45,936 nt of DNA, taken from positions 1 to 45,936 of the forward strand of contig CAJXSL010000024.1 of the NCBI GenBank assembly GCA_913060875.1. The letters are read 5' to 3'. This document shows, piece after piece, positions 17,285 to 26,868 of the stretch; within the stretch, counting starts at the first letter, position 1, and each line of letters begins with the position of its first letter. The stretch comes from an uncultured Desulfobacteraceae bacterium. Its GTDB lineage: Bacteria; Desulfobacterota; Desulfobacteria; Desulfobacterales; UBA5852. The notes under the pieces were generated by a model that ran no database searches, had not been told where the DNA came from, and saw nothing but the letters and a program-made list of their open reading frames with translations. The translations under genes and the position numbers were made by a program.

Positions 17285-18916
17285 ATGATGGAAATGGCAG
17301 GTATGGAAGCCAATTCGGCCCCGGGTCGTGCTGACGGCGAAGCCTTTCTCAACCAACTCAGGACGACGTTTGCCCGGATGAAAAACGATATCCCGCTGCT
17401 GTTGTTTACCGAAAAGGCGCGGGATGATGTCTTCGCTCAGGCCAACCGCCAGGTTATTCGTGCCTTTAGGGAATTGACGGACAAGATTACCTTGCGGGAA
17501 TATGAACTTGGACATGAATTGGCCCGGAAACTGAATGTCACGGTATCGCCGACATTGATCATTGCCCCCGATCAGTACAATATCCGCTGGATCGGGGCCC
17601 CCATGGGCGAGGAAGCGCGCACCTTTCTGGAGCTGCTGCTGCTGGTGGGGTCGGGCAACAGCAATGCCAGTGAACAGTCCCTGAAAGTCCTCGAGCGAAT
17701 CGACAGCCCGCGCCAGGTCAAGGTTTTCATTAGCCCTTCATGCCCCTATTGCCCGCAACAGGCGGTCAACGGTGCCAAGGCTGCGGTGGCCCGGCCGGAT
17801 CTGATCTCCCTTGAGCTGATCGATATTCAGTGCCGTCCCGATATCGCCCAACAGTATGCCGCCCACAGTGTGCCGGTGGCCTATGCCAACGAGACCCTGA
17901 TTGGGCAAGGCGCCCAGGCCGAAGAAGTTTTCATGAGTTCGCTGCAAAAGCTTGAACCCCAGACCATTTTCATCCCGGATGTGGATGCCGAGGTCGTGGA
18001 AACCGATCTAACCATCGTGGGGGGCGGGCCGGCTGGTTTGACCGCCGCCATCTATGCTGTGCGCAGCGGCCTGAAAACTGCGCTTGTGGAGGCCGATGCC
18101 CTTGGCGGACAGGTCGCCACGACCCCGATTGTCGAAAATTATCCTGGCTTCACTCAGGTGGGCGGCAAGACGTTGGTGGACATTATGGTGAATCATGCCC
18201 TGGAGTATGTTCAGATTTTTCAGGGTGAAAAAGTGGTCGATATCAAACCGGGAAATCCCCACGAAGTTCAGACCACGCGTCGTAAATTCATGACCAAAGC
18301 CATCCTGCTGGCGACCGGGGCCAGTCATAGAACCTTGGGGGTGCCGGGTGAAAGCCGACTGAGCGGCCGGGGGGTCAGTTATTGCGCCACCTGCGACGGG
18401 CCTTTGTTCAACGGAAAAAAGGTCATTATGGTGGGGGGCGGCAACAGTGCTGTTACCGAAGCCCTTCACCTCCACCATATGGGGGTGGAGGTGACCCTTG
18501 TCCACCGGCGCGACAAACTGCGAGCCCAGGAGTTTCTCGTCAAGAATCTCATGGAATCCGGTGTTGACGTTCTCTGGAATACGGAAGTCAAGGATATTTT
18601 AGGTACCGAGCGCGTTACGGAAGTCGAATTGTTCAACAACCAGACCAATGAAACGACCGTCATCCCCGCCGATGGTGTTTTTATGTCCATCGGCTACACG
18701 CCGGCAGTGGAACTGGCGAAAAATATAGGGGTGGCGTTGACCGAAGAGGGCTATATCGCCCGGGATGCCAAACATCGTACCAACATTCCCGGTATTTATG
18801 CCGCCGGCGATGTGGAGGGCGGCTACAAGCAGATTGTCACCGCCACCGGCATGGGGGCCGAAGCCGCTATGACCATATTTGAGGATATCATCAACCCCTA
18901 CTGGCAACCGAAATGA
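17285..18916 (+). CDS. Thioredoxin-reductase-like flavoprotein with N-terminal double thioredoxin fold
   Basis: A 543-aa NAD(P)H:disulfide oxidoreductase. Residues ~1-225 are two tandem thioredoxin folds as in AhpF/protein disulfide oxidoreductases. The first has no CxxC; the second carries CPYC (Cys153, Cys156). The rest is a low-molecular-weight thioredoxin reductase: FAD motif GGGPAGLTAAIYA, redox pair CATC (Cys367, Cys370), NAD(P)-binding GGGNSAVTEALHL and the C-terminal GIYAAGDVEGG. Electrons should flow NAD(P)H to FAD to CATC to CPYC. The start is set by AAGGAGGT upstream of ATG 17285. No peroxiredoxin lies beside it, so its partner is unknown. The layout resembles AhpF, but AhpF names should be used with care. 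Confidence 0.88.
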   Translation: MMEMAGMEANSAPGRADGEAFLNQLRTTFARMKNDIPLLLFTEKARDDVFAQANRQVIRAFRELTDKITLREYELGHELARKLNVTVSPTLIIAPDQYNIRWIGAPMGEEARTFLELLLLVGSGNSNASEQSLKVLERIDSPRQVKVFISPSCPYCPQQAVNGAKAAVARPDLISLELIDIQCRPDIAQQYAAHSVPVAYANETLIGQGAQAEEVFMSSLQKLEPQTIFIPDVDAEVVETDLTIVGGGPAGLTAAIYAVRSGLKTALVEADALGGQVATTPIVENYPGFTQVGGKTLVDIMVNHALEYVQIFQGEKVVDIKPGNPHEVQTTRRKFMTKAILLATGASHRTLGVPGESRLSGRGVSYCATCDGPLFNGKKVIMVGGGNSAVTEALHLHHMGVEVTLVHRRDKLRAQEFLVKNLMESGVDVLWNTEVKDILGTERVTEVELFNNQTNETTVIPADGVFMSIGYTPAVELAKNIGVALTEEGYIARDAKHRTNIPGIYAAGDVEGGYKQIVTATGMGAEAAMTIFEDIINPYWQPK

Positions 18917-18949
18917 TGGTGGGCTGCCGCTATTCTGCAAGTGTCGGAA

Positions 18950-18989
18950 AGGCCAGTCATGCTTAGTCCCGGATGGGCATGGCTGGCCT
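18950..18989 (+). repeat. Hairpin after the flavoprotein gene
   Basis: AGGCCAGTCATGC (18950-18962) and GCATGGCTGGCCT (18977-18989) pair at 12 of 13 positions with a 14-nt loop. There is no T-tract. It lies 33 bp past the stop at 18916 and may mark a 3' end. Confidence 0.55.
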
Positions 18990-19080
18990 GCTGAATGGGG
19001 TACCGCTTGCCGATCAGAGTGCGTGAATCCCGATATGAAATCGGATGGTCATGGACACTAGGCTGCAAGGAGGATCGAGA

Positions 19081-20904
19081 GTGCGGCGAGGTTTGGGCTG
19101 GCATGTGCTGTGGTTTGGGGTAATTGTTGTTTCGCTGATGTTTCCGGTAAGTGCCATCGGGGGGGGGCATCCTCCCACGCACGACACCGTTGCATTCCCA
19201 AGAGACCTCGGCAGCTATGACGACGATCAAGACACCGACCTGTGGATGATTATTAAAAACCGGATCCACGCGGAACCCTTCAATCTGGTGGCCACCCTTA
19301 TTTTTTTCGTAGCGATTCTGCACACTTTTTTAACCAGCCGTTTCATGGCCATTGCCCACCACTGGTCCCGCATCCACCAGGAGCGCATTGCCACGGGCCG
19401 ATCCGATCGGCACTCCGTCCATATCGGGGCGGAACTGTTTCATTTCCTGGGGGAAATTGAAGTGGTGTTCGGCCTATGGGCGGCGGTTTTAACCTGGGCC
19501 ATCTTCTTTTTCTACGACTGGACCACCCTGCATACCTACATTACCCAGCGGGTCAATTTCACCGAACCCATGTTCGTTGTGGTGATCATGACCCTGGCAG
19601 CCACCCGGCCCATTTTAAAGCTGGCAGAAACGACAATGTCGCTTCTGGCGCGGCTGATGGGTGGAACACTGAAAGCCTGGTGGCTTACATTGCTGACCCT
19701 TGGACCGCTTCTGGGTTCTCTGATTACCGAACCGGCGGCCATGACCATCTGCGCCCTTCTGCTGGCGCGCAAATTCTACGCTCTGGAGCCCTCCCCCCCC
19801 TTTAAATATGCCACCCTGGGCCTGCTTTTTGTTAACATTTCAGTGGGGGGAACGCTTTCGCATTTTGCGGCGCCGCCGGTTCTCATGGTGGCCGGTCCCT
19901 GGCAGTGGGACATGGTCTATATGATCACCCATTTCGGCTGGAAAGCCATTTTGGGCATTCTGCTTTCCAATGGGGTGTATTATCTGGTGTTTCGAAAGGA
20001 GCTGGCCTCACTGGAAAAGGCTTTTGCCATGGTGAGCCTGAAGGAGGCGATTCAGCAAACCTATATTCAGCGTGGTGAAATCGAGCCTGAATTCGACCGC
20101 ATGGGAAAATCTCTTGGCGAGGAGCTTGGTTTGTGCGAAGCCGTCCAAAGCCGCTATTCAGACCTGAAACAGCACATCATGGACAAATTGCGGAGAAAAT
20201 ACCAGGACGATGTCCGGGCGCGCCGAATCGATCCCCAGCTGGCTCAAGCGGCTTTTGACATGCGTTTCGAAGAAATCAAACGCCAGAACATGCGGCGTAA
20301 TTTTCCCGGCCTGCTGCCGGAGGATCAGCAACCCCAATACCGCGACCCGGAATGGGACAACCGGGATGATCCGGTGCCGGTCTGGGTGATTGCCATTCAC
20401 GTTGTTTTTATGGCCTGGACCATCGTCAACGCCCATGATCCGGCTATATTTGTACCGGGCGTGTTGTTTTTCCTCGGGTTTTCCCAGGTGAGCGCCCCCT
20501 TTCAGAACCGGATCGATCTGAAACCACCGCTGCTGGTGGGTTTTTTTCTGGGAGGCTTGGTTATCCACGGTGGTGTGCAGGGGTGGTGGATCGCCCCTCT
20601 TCTGGGTGCTTTGTCGGATATCCCCCTCATGTTGAGCGCCACTGTTTTGACCGCTTTCAACGATAATGCGGCCATCACCTTTTTAAGCACCCTCGTTCCG
20701 GACCTGACCGACAACCTCAAATACGCTGTCGTTGTCGGCGCCGTTTCCGGTGGCGGCCTGACCATTATCGCCAATGCCCCCAATCCGGCCGGCCAGAGTA
20801 TCTTGAAAAAATATTTCAAAAACGGCATCTCGCCCGTTTTCCTCCTCATCGCCGCTTTACTGCCCACCTTCATCATGCTGGGTTGTTTTATCGCCCTGCG
20901 ATGA
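19081..20904 (+). CDS. Putative Na+/H+ antiporter (PF07399-like)
   Basis: A 607-aa membrane protein of the ArsB/NhaD-like ion-transporter superfamily, resembling the group annotated as putative Na+/H+ antiporters. It begins with a signal-like helix (VLWFGVIVVSLMFPVSA), then a short periplasmic segment and ~10 membrane helices. The segments LGSLITEPAAMTICALLL and ATVLTAFNDNAAITFLSTLVPDL look like paired re-entrant hairpin motifs. A hydrophilic charged segment (about residues 310-420) splits the two halves. The start is GTG 19081: AAGGAGGA lies 7 bp upstream, and the in-frame ATG at 19045 would overlap that site. Ion specificity cannot be read from sequence alone. Confidence 0.8.
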   Translation: MRRGLGWHVLWFGVIVVSLMFPVSAIGGGHPPTHDTVAFPRDLGSYDDDQDTDLWMIIKNRIHAEPFNLVATLIFFVAILHTFLTSRFMAIAHHWSRIHQERIATGRSDRHSVHIGAELFHFLGEIEVVFGLWAAVLTWAIFFFYDWTTLHTYITQRVNFTEPMFVVVIMTLAATRPILKLAETTMSLLARLMGGTLKAWWLTLLTLGPLLGSLITEPAAMTICALLLARKFYALEPSPPFKYATLGLLFVNISVGGTLSHFAAPPVLMVAGPWQWDMVYMITHFGWKAILGILLSNGVYYLVFRKELASLEKAFAMVSLKEAIQQTYIQRGEIEPEFDRMGKSLGEELGLCEAVQSRYSDLKQHIMDKLRRKYQDDVRARRIDPQLAQAAFDMRFEEIKRQNMRRNFPGLLPEDQQPQYRDPEWDNRDDPVPVWVIAIHVVFMAWTIVNAHDPAIFVPGVLFFLGFSQVSAPFQNRIDLKPPLLVGFFLGGLVIHGGVQGWWIAPLLGALSDIPLMLSATVLTAFNDNAAITFLSTLVPDLTDNLKYAVVVGAVSGGGLTIIANAPNPAGQSILKKYFKNGISPVFLLIAALLPTFIMLGCFIALR

Positions 20905-20933
20905 TTCCCTGCTCAAGGAATTCGTTTGCCAAC

Positions 20934-20950
20934 TGTAAAAAAATCTGACA
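20934..20950 (+). promoter_or_regulatory. Upstream activator element, copy 1
   Basis: TGTAAAAAAATCTGACA is an imperfect dyad (TGT...ACA). It lies 99 bp upstream of the sigma-54 promoter at 21050, the usual range for an enhancer-binding protein. The same element, with 1 and 3 mismatches, sits at matching positions at 24317 and 32930. Confidence 0.7.
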
Positions 20951-21049
20951 CTTTGGAGCGGTTGTCAGAAATCCAATTTTCCTGCCGTAAAGACGCGGCA
21001 GGCCTTGACCGGATTGATTTGAGCAACGATCTTGATTGAAGCGTATTTC

Positions 21050-21065
21050 TGGCACGTGGTTTGCT
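21050..21065 (+). promoter_or_regulatory. Sigma-54 promoter of the module A kinase-activator operon
   Basis: TGGCACGTGGTTTGCT fits the -24/-12 consensus TGGCACG-N4-TTGCW with no mismatch, including GG and GC at the required 10-bp spacing. Transcription should start near 21076, ~150 bp before the kinase ATG at 21227. Confidence 0.85.
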
Positions 21066-21226
21066 GGAATCTGTTTTGGCTATTTTAAACCGATGGGAAA
21101 ATCGCGGGGAGACCAACAAATAGATCCCTAACGCCATTGCCCTCAAACGAGCACGGCATACCTTGGCAAAGGGTTGTCGCTATACGGCATGCCGATGAAT
21201 CAAAAACCACAACCGCTGGCCTGACA

Positions 21227-22708
21227 ATGCCTTTCAACCTGCCCATTTGGAACCAGATCGTCCTGCGTAAACGCATTTATATCGTGCTGGCGTCGCTGGT
21301 ATTGATTACTTTCATGGGGGGGGTGGTCATGATCTGGTATACCTACCGGATCGACGAGCATATATCCGCCGTAGCCGATGAAAATGTAGTGGCCTTGGAA
21401 GCCGCCGAAGATTTGCAGATCGCTTTGGCCAACCAGAAAGGCTTTGTTTCCTATTATTTCCTGGACCGCAACCCGGACTGGCTGAGGCAACTGGGAGAAT
21501 ACCAAAAGCGCTTCGACCGCAAGCTCAATGAAGCCCAATCCCTCGTTCAAATGCCGGAGCAGAAAGAAACCATCGATCGGATCGCGGCGGAGTACCGGCA
21601 TTATGTTACGGCCAGGAAAAGGGTTATTGAACTCTACAAATCCGGTAAATCAGAAGCTGGCGCGATTTTGCACGAGGAAGTGCGCGATCGATTTTTTACG
21701 ATTCTCGATCTCTGCGATAAATTCAAAACCATCCATGCCCACAACATCATCACGGCCCGCCAGGAAAGCCGCGAGGAGGCACTGAAGTTACGCAGTATTG
21801 CCGTGTTTGCGATCCTGATGAATTTCATTCTGGCGGTTATGCTGGCCATGATTGTCGTCAAAGAAATTCTGGGGCCGATTCGCCGGTTGATTCGAGCCGT
21901 GACCCATGAGGAGGTGGTGACCAAAAAAGAGAATGTCATCAAGGTTCTCAGCCACCGGGTATATGATTTGATCGACAGTATGGACAGCACGCAGTCGGAA
22001 TTGGAGCGCAGCCGGGAAACCCTGCTGCAGGCCAAAAAACTGGCGGTTGTCGGCAAGCTGGCGGCCGGGATGGCCCACAGTATCCGTAACCCCTTTACAT
22101 CGGTTAAGATGCGGCTGTTTTCCCTCGAACGAGCGCTCGAATTGACGACCACCCAGCAGGAAGACTTTGACGTTATATCCGAAGAGATTCGCCACATCGA
22201 CACCATCGTTCAAAACTTTCTCGAATTTTCCCGCCCCCCGAAGCTGACCATGCAGCCCATCAGCCCCTCTTCGGTGATCGATACGGTGCTGCAGTTGCTG
22301 TCCCATCGTTTGAAATCCTACGATGTCCGGGTGGAGATTGCCCGGAATGATTTTCTTCCCACGGTCAATGCCGATCCGGATCAGCTCAAAGAAGTTTTTG
22401 TGAACCTGGTGATCAATGCCTGCGAGGCCATGGAAAAAGGCGGTGCGATCAGGATTGAAGAATTGGTGTCCACAGGCCCCTCGGGGAATCGTGAGGCCGT
22501 TATCCGGGTGTGCGACAATGGCCCTGGTATCCCCGCATCGTTGCGGGAAAAGGTGTTTGACCCTTTTTTTACCACCAAGGAAGAGGGGACCGGACTGGGG
22601 ATGAGTATCGCCAAACGCATTCTTTCGGAACACCATGGGTGGATTGACATCGCCGCTACCGAAGGGGGCGGCGCCACGGTCATTGTGACGTTGCCGGTAA
22701 AGGAATGA
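21227..22708 (+). CDS. NtrB-type sensor histidine kinase
   Basis: A 493-aa membrane kinase. One membrane helix (residues ~14-36), an extracytoplasmic helical sensor of ~150 residues with four-helix-bundle character, a second helix (ILMNFILAVMLAMIVV), a HAMP-like linker, then HisKA with phospho-acceptor His284 in GMAHSIRNP and a HATPase domain (N box NLVINACEAM; G boxes DNGPGIP and GTGLGMS). The ATG at 21227 is preferred over a TTG frame 90 bp upstream; neither has a clear Shine-Dalgarno site. It is 4 bp upstream of its probable partner regulator and transcribed from a sigma-54 promoter. The signal is unknown. Confidence 0.85.
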   Translation: MPFNLPIWNQIVLRKRIYIVLASLVLITFMGGVVMIWYTYRIDEHISAVADENVVALEAAEDLQIALANQKGFVSYYFLDRNPDWLRQLGEYQKRFDRKLNEAQSLVQMPEQKETIDRIAAEYRHYVTARKRVIELYKSGKSEAGAILHEEVRDRFFTILDLCDKFKTIHAHNIITARQESREEALKLRSIAVFAILMNFILAVMLAMIVVKEILGPIRRLIRAVTHEEVVTKKENVIKVLSHRVYDLIDSMDSTQSELERSRETLLQAKKLAVVGKLAAGMAHSIRNPFTSVKMRLFSLERALELTTTQQEDFDVISEEIRHIDTIVQNFLEFSRPPKLTMQPISPSSVIDTVLQLLSHRLKSYDVRVEIARNDFLPTVNADPDQLKEVFVNLVINACEAMEKGGAIRIEELVSTGPSGNREAVIRVCDNGPGIPASLREKVFDPFFTTKEEGTGLGMSIAKRILSEHHGWIDIAATEGGGATVIVTLPVKE

Positions 22709-22712
22709 CGGT

Positions 22713-24149
22713 ATGAGCACAATTCTTATTGTCGATGATGACGATCAACTGCGCAAAAGTTTTACCAAACTTTTAACGGAGGAAGGCTATCGGGTGAGAA
22801 ATGCCGCTTCCGGGGAAGAAGGCCTGGAAAAGGTGCGTGCGGCCTTGCCCGATGTGGTGGTCCTGGATGTGCGGCTTCCGGGAATGAATGGGTTGGAAAC
22901 GTTTCAGGCCATCCATGCCTTCGAGCCAAAACTCCCGGTGATCTTCATGACGGCTTTCAGTACGACGGAAACCGCCATCGAAGCCACCAAGATGGGTGCC
23001 TTTGATTATGTCCTCAAACCCTTCGATATTCCGGACATGCTCAAGACCATCAACCAGGCCCTGGAGACCGGCCGGTTTATGCGATCCCCTGTGGATATGG
23101 GGGATACCGCCGAGAAAATGGATCGGGATACCATCATTGGGCGCAGCGAGGGCATGCAACAGGTGTTTAAAATGATCGGCCGGGTGGCCTCGACGGATGC
23201 CACGGTTTTGATCCGCGGCGAAACCGGGACCGGAAAAGAACTGGTGGCCCGCGCCATTTACCAGCACAGCCAGCGGGCGGATAAACCTTTTCTCGTCATT
23301 AACTGCGTAGCGTTGCCCGAAACCCTGCTGGAAAGCGAGTTGTTCGGCTATGAAAAGGGGGCCTTCACCGGAGCGGCCCACCGCCGGATCGGGAAAATTG
23401 AACAGGCCGGTGGCGGCACCGTATTTCTTGATGAAATCGGTGATATGCCCGTTAACCTGCAAACCAAGATCCTGCGGTTGCTTCAGGAGAAAAAAATCGA
23501 ACGGCTTGGGGGAAGGGAGACCATTCCGGTGGATGTCCGTATTATTGCAGCCACCAATCGTGATCTGGAGAAGATGATTTCCCAGGCCCAATTTCGGGAA
23601 GACCTTTATTATCGCCTCAAAGTTATCACCATCGGCCTGCCGCCGCTGCGTGAGCGCGTTACGGATATACCGCTTTTGACAGAGTATTTTATCGATCGCT
23701 TTGCAACGGAGCTCGGCCTTGAAAATCCGGGGATCACCCGAGATGCGCTGGCCATGCTGGCGGAGAACAGTTGGCCCGGCAATATTCGTGAATTGGCCAA
23801 TACGTTGCAGAAAACCCTTATCTTCAACCGCGGTGCGCCCATCGGGCCGGATGATCTTAGTGCCGCCCTGGCGGGAAAGGATAGCCTCCCGCGGGTGGAA
23901 ACCGGCAGCCTAGAAAGCGAGGTCCGCCAATGGTTTCGGGATGCGGCCCAAGCGAAGCAAACCGATGACCTCTATGATTCCTGTATGGATTTTTTTGCCC
24001 GCATTCTCATTCAGGAAGCCTTGAGTTATACCAGTGGGAATCGGTCCCGCGCCGCCAAGCTTTTAGGGGTATCCCGGCCCACACTGCATGCCAAGATCGA
24101 TAAATATCATTTGAAAATTGAAACATCCGTCTCTCAAGGCGGTTCTTGA
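22713..24149 (+). CDS. NtrC-family sigma-54 dependent response regulator
   Basis: A 478-aa enhancer-binding protein in three parts: receiver (residues 1-120, acceptor Asp52 in VLDVRLPG), AAA+ ATPase (Walker A GETGTGKE at 169-176; the sigma-54 contact loop GAFTGA at 216-221; Walker [10 protein letters not shown]), and a C-terminal Fis-type helix-turn-helix ([19 protein letters not shown]). All residues needed for phosphorylation-dependent open-complex formation by sigma-54 polymerase are present. It lies 4 bp after its kinase and is the likely binder of the shared TGTAAAAAAA elements in front of modules A, B and C, including its own promoter. That link is inferred from position and promoter class. 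Confidence 0.93.
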   Translation: MSTILIVDDDDQLRKSFTKLLTEEGYRVRNAASGEEGLEKVRAALPDVVVLDVRLPGMNGLETFQAIHAFEPKLPVIFMTAFSTTETAIEATKMGAFDYVLKPFDIPDMLKTINQALETGRFMRSPVDMGDTAEKMDRDTIIGRSEGMQQVFKMIGRVASTDATVLIRGETGTGKELVARAIYQHSQRADKPFLVINCVALPETLLESELFGYEKGAFTGAAHRRIGKIEQAGGGTVFLDEIGDMPVNLQTKILRLLQEKKIERLGGRETIPVDVRIIAATNRDLEKMISQAQFREDLYYRLKVITIGLPPLRERVTDIPLLTEYFIDRFATELGLENPGITRDALAMLAENSWPGNIRELANTLQKTLIFNRGAPIGPDDLSAALAGKDSLPRVETGSLESEVRQWFRDAAQAKQTDDLYDSCMDFFARILIQEALSYTSGNRSRAAKLLGVSRPTLHAKIDKYHLKIETSVSQGGS

Positions 24150-24316
24150 GAAGCTCTATCCGGGTAAAACTTTTCCATAAGCCATTTCAACTCGATGACC
24201 ATTCCCTGGGAATTGCCGCTCTCGGCAGCCCCCCATCTGGGCAACGCTCTTAAAAACGACCACGACTTTTCCCAACCGGCAACGGGATTGGCAATATGTC
24301 ACGATGCTTGCCGACG

Positions 24317-24333
24317 TGTAAAAAAACCTGACA
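24317..24333 (+). promoter_or_regulatory. Upstream activator element, copy 2
   Basis: TGTAAAAAAACCTGACA differs from copy 1 (20934) by one base and is located 92 bp before the sigma-54 promoter at 24426. Confidence 0.7.
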
Positions 24334-24425
24334 CACCTGTTTTCACACCGAACCCACCAACGCACCATGTTGTAAAAAATCCATGTTAAATAAGGGGGTT
24401 GAAATATATCTGCGGACCAGGCGGA

Positions 24426-24441
24426 TGGCATGGTTGTTGCT
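24426..24441 (+). promoter_or_regulatory. Sigma-54 promoter of the module B kinase operon
   Basis: TGGCATGGTTGTTGCT keeps GG and GC at -24/-12 with the required 10-bp spacing and matches the consensus except for the common C-to-T at position 6. It is ~45 bp before the kinase ATG. Confidence 0.8.
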
Positions 24442-24485
24442 CAAAGGATGGGTGCGACCACCTTCATACAAGGAACGGCGATACG

Positions 24486-26213
24486 ATGCTGAGAAAAGAA
24501 CTACTTCAATTGCCCTACTACCGCTCGCTGGCATTGAACATGATGGCGACCATTATCGTCGTGTCTTTTATTCCGGTAATTCTGGTGGGCAGCACCATCT
24601 ATTTTAACCTCTACGCCTCTTATCGCGAAAAGGTCTATGCCCACCTTGAGGAACTGGTGGAAAAACACCGGCAGAAAATCGATGATTTTCTGGGAGACAA
24701 ACTTGCCGATATCCGCTTTCTGGCGAAAAATTTAGGCTATGCGAACCTGAGCGACGAAACGTTTCTACAGGACACCCTGGCCTCTTTGCAGCGCAACTAC
24801 CACTACGCATTCGTCGACCTTGGGGTGGTTAACGGCAGCGGACAGCAAGTCGCCTATGCGGGGCCCTTTAAACTTGCCGAGGCGGATTACGCTGACACGG
24901 ATTGGTTTCAGCAGGCCATGCAAAAGGCCTACGTGATCAGTGATGTCTTTCTCGGCCTGCGGCGTATGCCCCACTTTATTGTGGCCGTCAAAGGCCGCGT
25001 CAACGGAAAACCATGGATTTTACGCGCCACCATCGATTTCGCGATTTTTAACGATCTGGTGGAAAATATCCGGGTGGGGGAAACCGGATTTGCCTACATC
25101 CTGAACCGCAACGGTGAATTCCAGACCCACCCTCTGATCGATTTCATCCCGAGCAAGGGGTGCTACGGACAGCTTTTTGATTGCGACCGGGGAATGGACG
25201 ATCGGGTTTCCATTAGGGAATGGGAGGGGGATGACGGCAAGAAGAGCATCTATTTCACTGCATTGCTTAAAGATAAGGAATGGCTTCTGGTCTACCGCCA
25301 AGAACGCGCGGATGCATTCTCGGAGCTGCGGCGCGCCCAGGGGATTGCGGTGGTCATTTTTATCATCGGCGGCATCAGCATCATCATCATGGCATTTACG
25401 CTCTCCATCCGCCAGGTGGACCGTATCAAAGAGGCGGATCGGGGCAAAGAGATGATGAACCAGCAGATGATCGAGACGGGTAAATTGGCCAGTATCGGCG
25501 AACTGGCGGCCGGAATCGCGCACGAAATCAATAATCCGGTGGCGATCATGGTCGAGGAGGCCGGATGGATCCAGGATCTGCTTGAAGAAGAGGATTTTGA
25601 ACAAAGCAGCAACCTGGAGGAGCTCGAGCGGGCCCTCAAACAGATCAATACCCAAGGCAAGCGCTGCAAGGAAATTACGCACAAACTATTGAGTTTCGCC
25701 CGGAAAACAGATGCCCGCCTGCAGTCTTTTTCCATCAACGATCTCATCGAAGAAGTCATCGATTTGTCCGAGCAGCGCGCCAAATACGCCAAGGTGACCT
25801 TGACCACGCGACTGGATGAAGACTTGCCGGCCATCCAGGCCTCCCCGTCTGAAATGCAACAGGTGTTTCTTAACCTGATCAATAATGCCGTGGACGCTTT
25901 GGAGAAAAAGGGAGGGGCAATTACCGTCACTTCGCTCCGTAGGGATACGCAGGCCGTAATCGAGGTGCAAGACAACGGACCGGGGATTCCGCCCGCCAAT
26001 CTGGACCGGATATTCGATCCTTTTTATACCACCAAACCGGTGGGCAAAGGCACCGGCCTGGGATTGTCCATCTGCTACGGCATCATCAAAAAAATGGGCG
26101 GCGAAATCAGTGTGCAAAGTGACATGGATGAAGGGACCACCTTTACGATTGCGCTGCCGTTCCACAAAGAGGGGGAGGAGGAGAGACCAGCCGGTGGCTA
26201 TTCCTGTCGATAA
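24486..26213 (+). CDS. Cache-domain sensor histidine kinase (module B)
   Basis: A 575-aa membrane kinase. An N-terminal membrane helix (residues ~18-40) and a second one (~300-320) bracket an extracytoplasmic double-Cache sensor, recognised by FVDLGVVNGSGQQVAYAGPF, DWFQQAM, SDVFLGLRRMPHF and the later FAYILNRNGEFQTH. The kinase core follows: phospho-acceptor His346 in GIAHEINNP, N box NLINNAVDAL, DNGPGIP and GTGLGLS. Cache domains usually bind small organic acids or amino acids. The ATG at 24486 has AGGA 11 bp upstream. It is one of three paralogues in the window (33152, 41337) and is followed by three receiver genes. Confidence 0.9.
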   Translation: MLRKELLQLPYYRSLALNMMATIIVVSFIPVILVGSTIYFNLYASYREKVYAHLEELVEKHRQKIDDFLGDKLADIRFLAKNLGYANLSDETFLQDTLASLQRNYHYAFVDLGVVNGSGQQVAYAGPFKLAEADYADTDWFQQAMQKAYVISDVFLGLRRMPHFIVAVKGRVNGKPWILRATIDFAIFNDLVENIRVGETGFAYILNRNGEFQTHPLIDFIPSKGCYGQLFDCDRGMDDRVSIREWEGDDGKKSIYFTALLKDKEWLLVYRQERADAFSELRRAQGIAVVIFIIGGISIIIMAFTLSIRQVDRIKEADRGKEMMNQQMIETGKLASIGELAAGIAHEINNPVAIMVEEAGWIQDLLEEEDFEQSSNLEELERALKQINTQGKRCKEITHKLLSFARKTDARLQSFSINDLIEEVIDLSEQRAKYAKVTLTTRLDEDLPAIQASPSEMQQVFLNLINNAVDALEKKGGAITVTSLRRDTQAVIEVQDNGPGIPPANLDRIFDPFYTTKPVGKGTGLGLSICYGIIKKMGGEISVQSDMDEGTTFTIALPFHKEGEEERPAGGYSCR

Positions 26214-26246
26214 AAACCATTCGCAAACCGCTTAAGGAGAACCATC

Positions 26247-26696
26247 ATGAACGATCCGACTGTAATGAACGAACCAACCGTTTTGCTGGTGGATGATGAA
26301 GAGCCGTTTGTCGATACCATGACCAAACGGTTGAGCAAGCGCCATCTCGCTGTTTTGAAAGCCTACAGCGGTGAAGAGGCACTACTTGCCCTGAAAGAAG
26401 ACCACCACATCGATGTGGTCATCCTGGATGTAAAGATGCCGGGGATGGACGGCATCGAGACACTGAAAGCGATTCGCAAAGATTTTCCTCTGGTTGAAGT
26501 GATCATGCTGACTGGCCACGCAACAGTGGAAACCAGCATTGAGGGGATGCGCTTGGGGGCATTCGACTATTTGATGAAACCCAGCGATATGGACGTGCTG
26601 ATGGACAAGGTCAACGCTGCGACCCGTAAAAAACGTGAGCACGAAGACAAGATCCGCGAAGCACGGGTAAACGTTATCCTCAAGGCACGGCCCTGA
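26247..26696 (+). CDS. REC-only response regulator (module B, first)
   Basis: A 149-aa receiver with acceptor Asp61 in VILDVKMPGMDG, acidic pair Asp16-Asp17, MLTGHA and LMKPSD. It has no output domain; the last ~20 residues form a charged tail (EDKIREARVN). The first helix carries TKRLSKRH, also seen as KRLxKR in the receivers at 26869, 27245 and 43022. AAGGAG precedes the ATG. It lies 33 bp after the module B kinase and is its most likely phosphate acceptor. The N-terminus has a short internal repeat (NDPTVMNEPTV), so ATG 26265 is an alternative start. Confidence 0.9.
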   Translation: MNDPTVMNEPTVLLVDDEEPFVDTMTKRLSKRHLAVLKAYSGEEALLALKEDHHIDVVILDVKMPGMDGIETLKAIRKDFPLVEVIMLTGHATVETSIEGMRLGAFDYLMKPSDMDVLMDKVNAATRKKREHEDKIREARVNVILKARP

Positions 26697-26868
26697 TACG
26701 GCATGACTGGACAGGGACATGAATGCGGCATGCTCGAGGAGACGTGGGAAACGGAATGAACGGTCGCTGGCGATGGGGATGCGGCTATGGGCATGTACGG
26801 TGCCGGGTTGCCTTGATGCCGGGAGGTTTGGTGGATGAGGACGGGTAATCCGCGATGGAGGAGGCAAT

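Larger units (their letters stand above)
20905..21226 (+). promoter_or_regulatory. Regulatory gap before the module A kinase (sigma-54 promoter and upstream element)
   Basis: This 322-bp gap has no gene. It holds the 17-bp upstream element at 20934 and the sigma-54 promoter at 21050, both listed separately. A second inverted pair, CTGACA (20945-20950) and TGTCAG (20963-20968), overlaps the upstream element and could form a two-site binding region for a dimeric activator. Confidence 0.7.
24150..24485 (+). promoter_or_regulatory. Regulatory gap before the module B kinase
   Basis: The 336-bp gap holds the upstream element at 24317 and the sigma-54 promoter at 24426 (listed separately). A partial second element, TGTAAAAAATCCATG, lies at 24371-24385. 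There is no gene. Confidence 0.7.
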
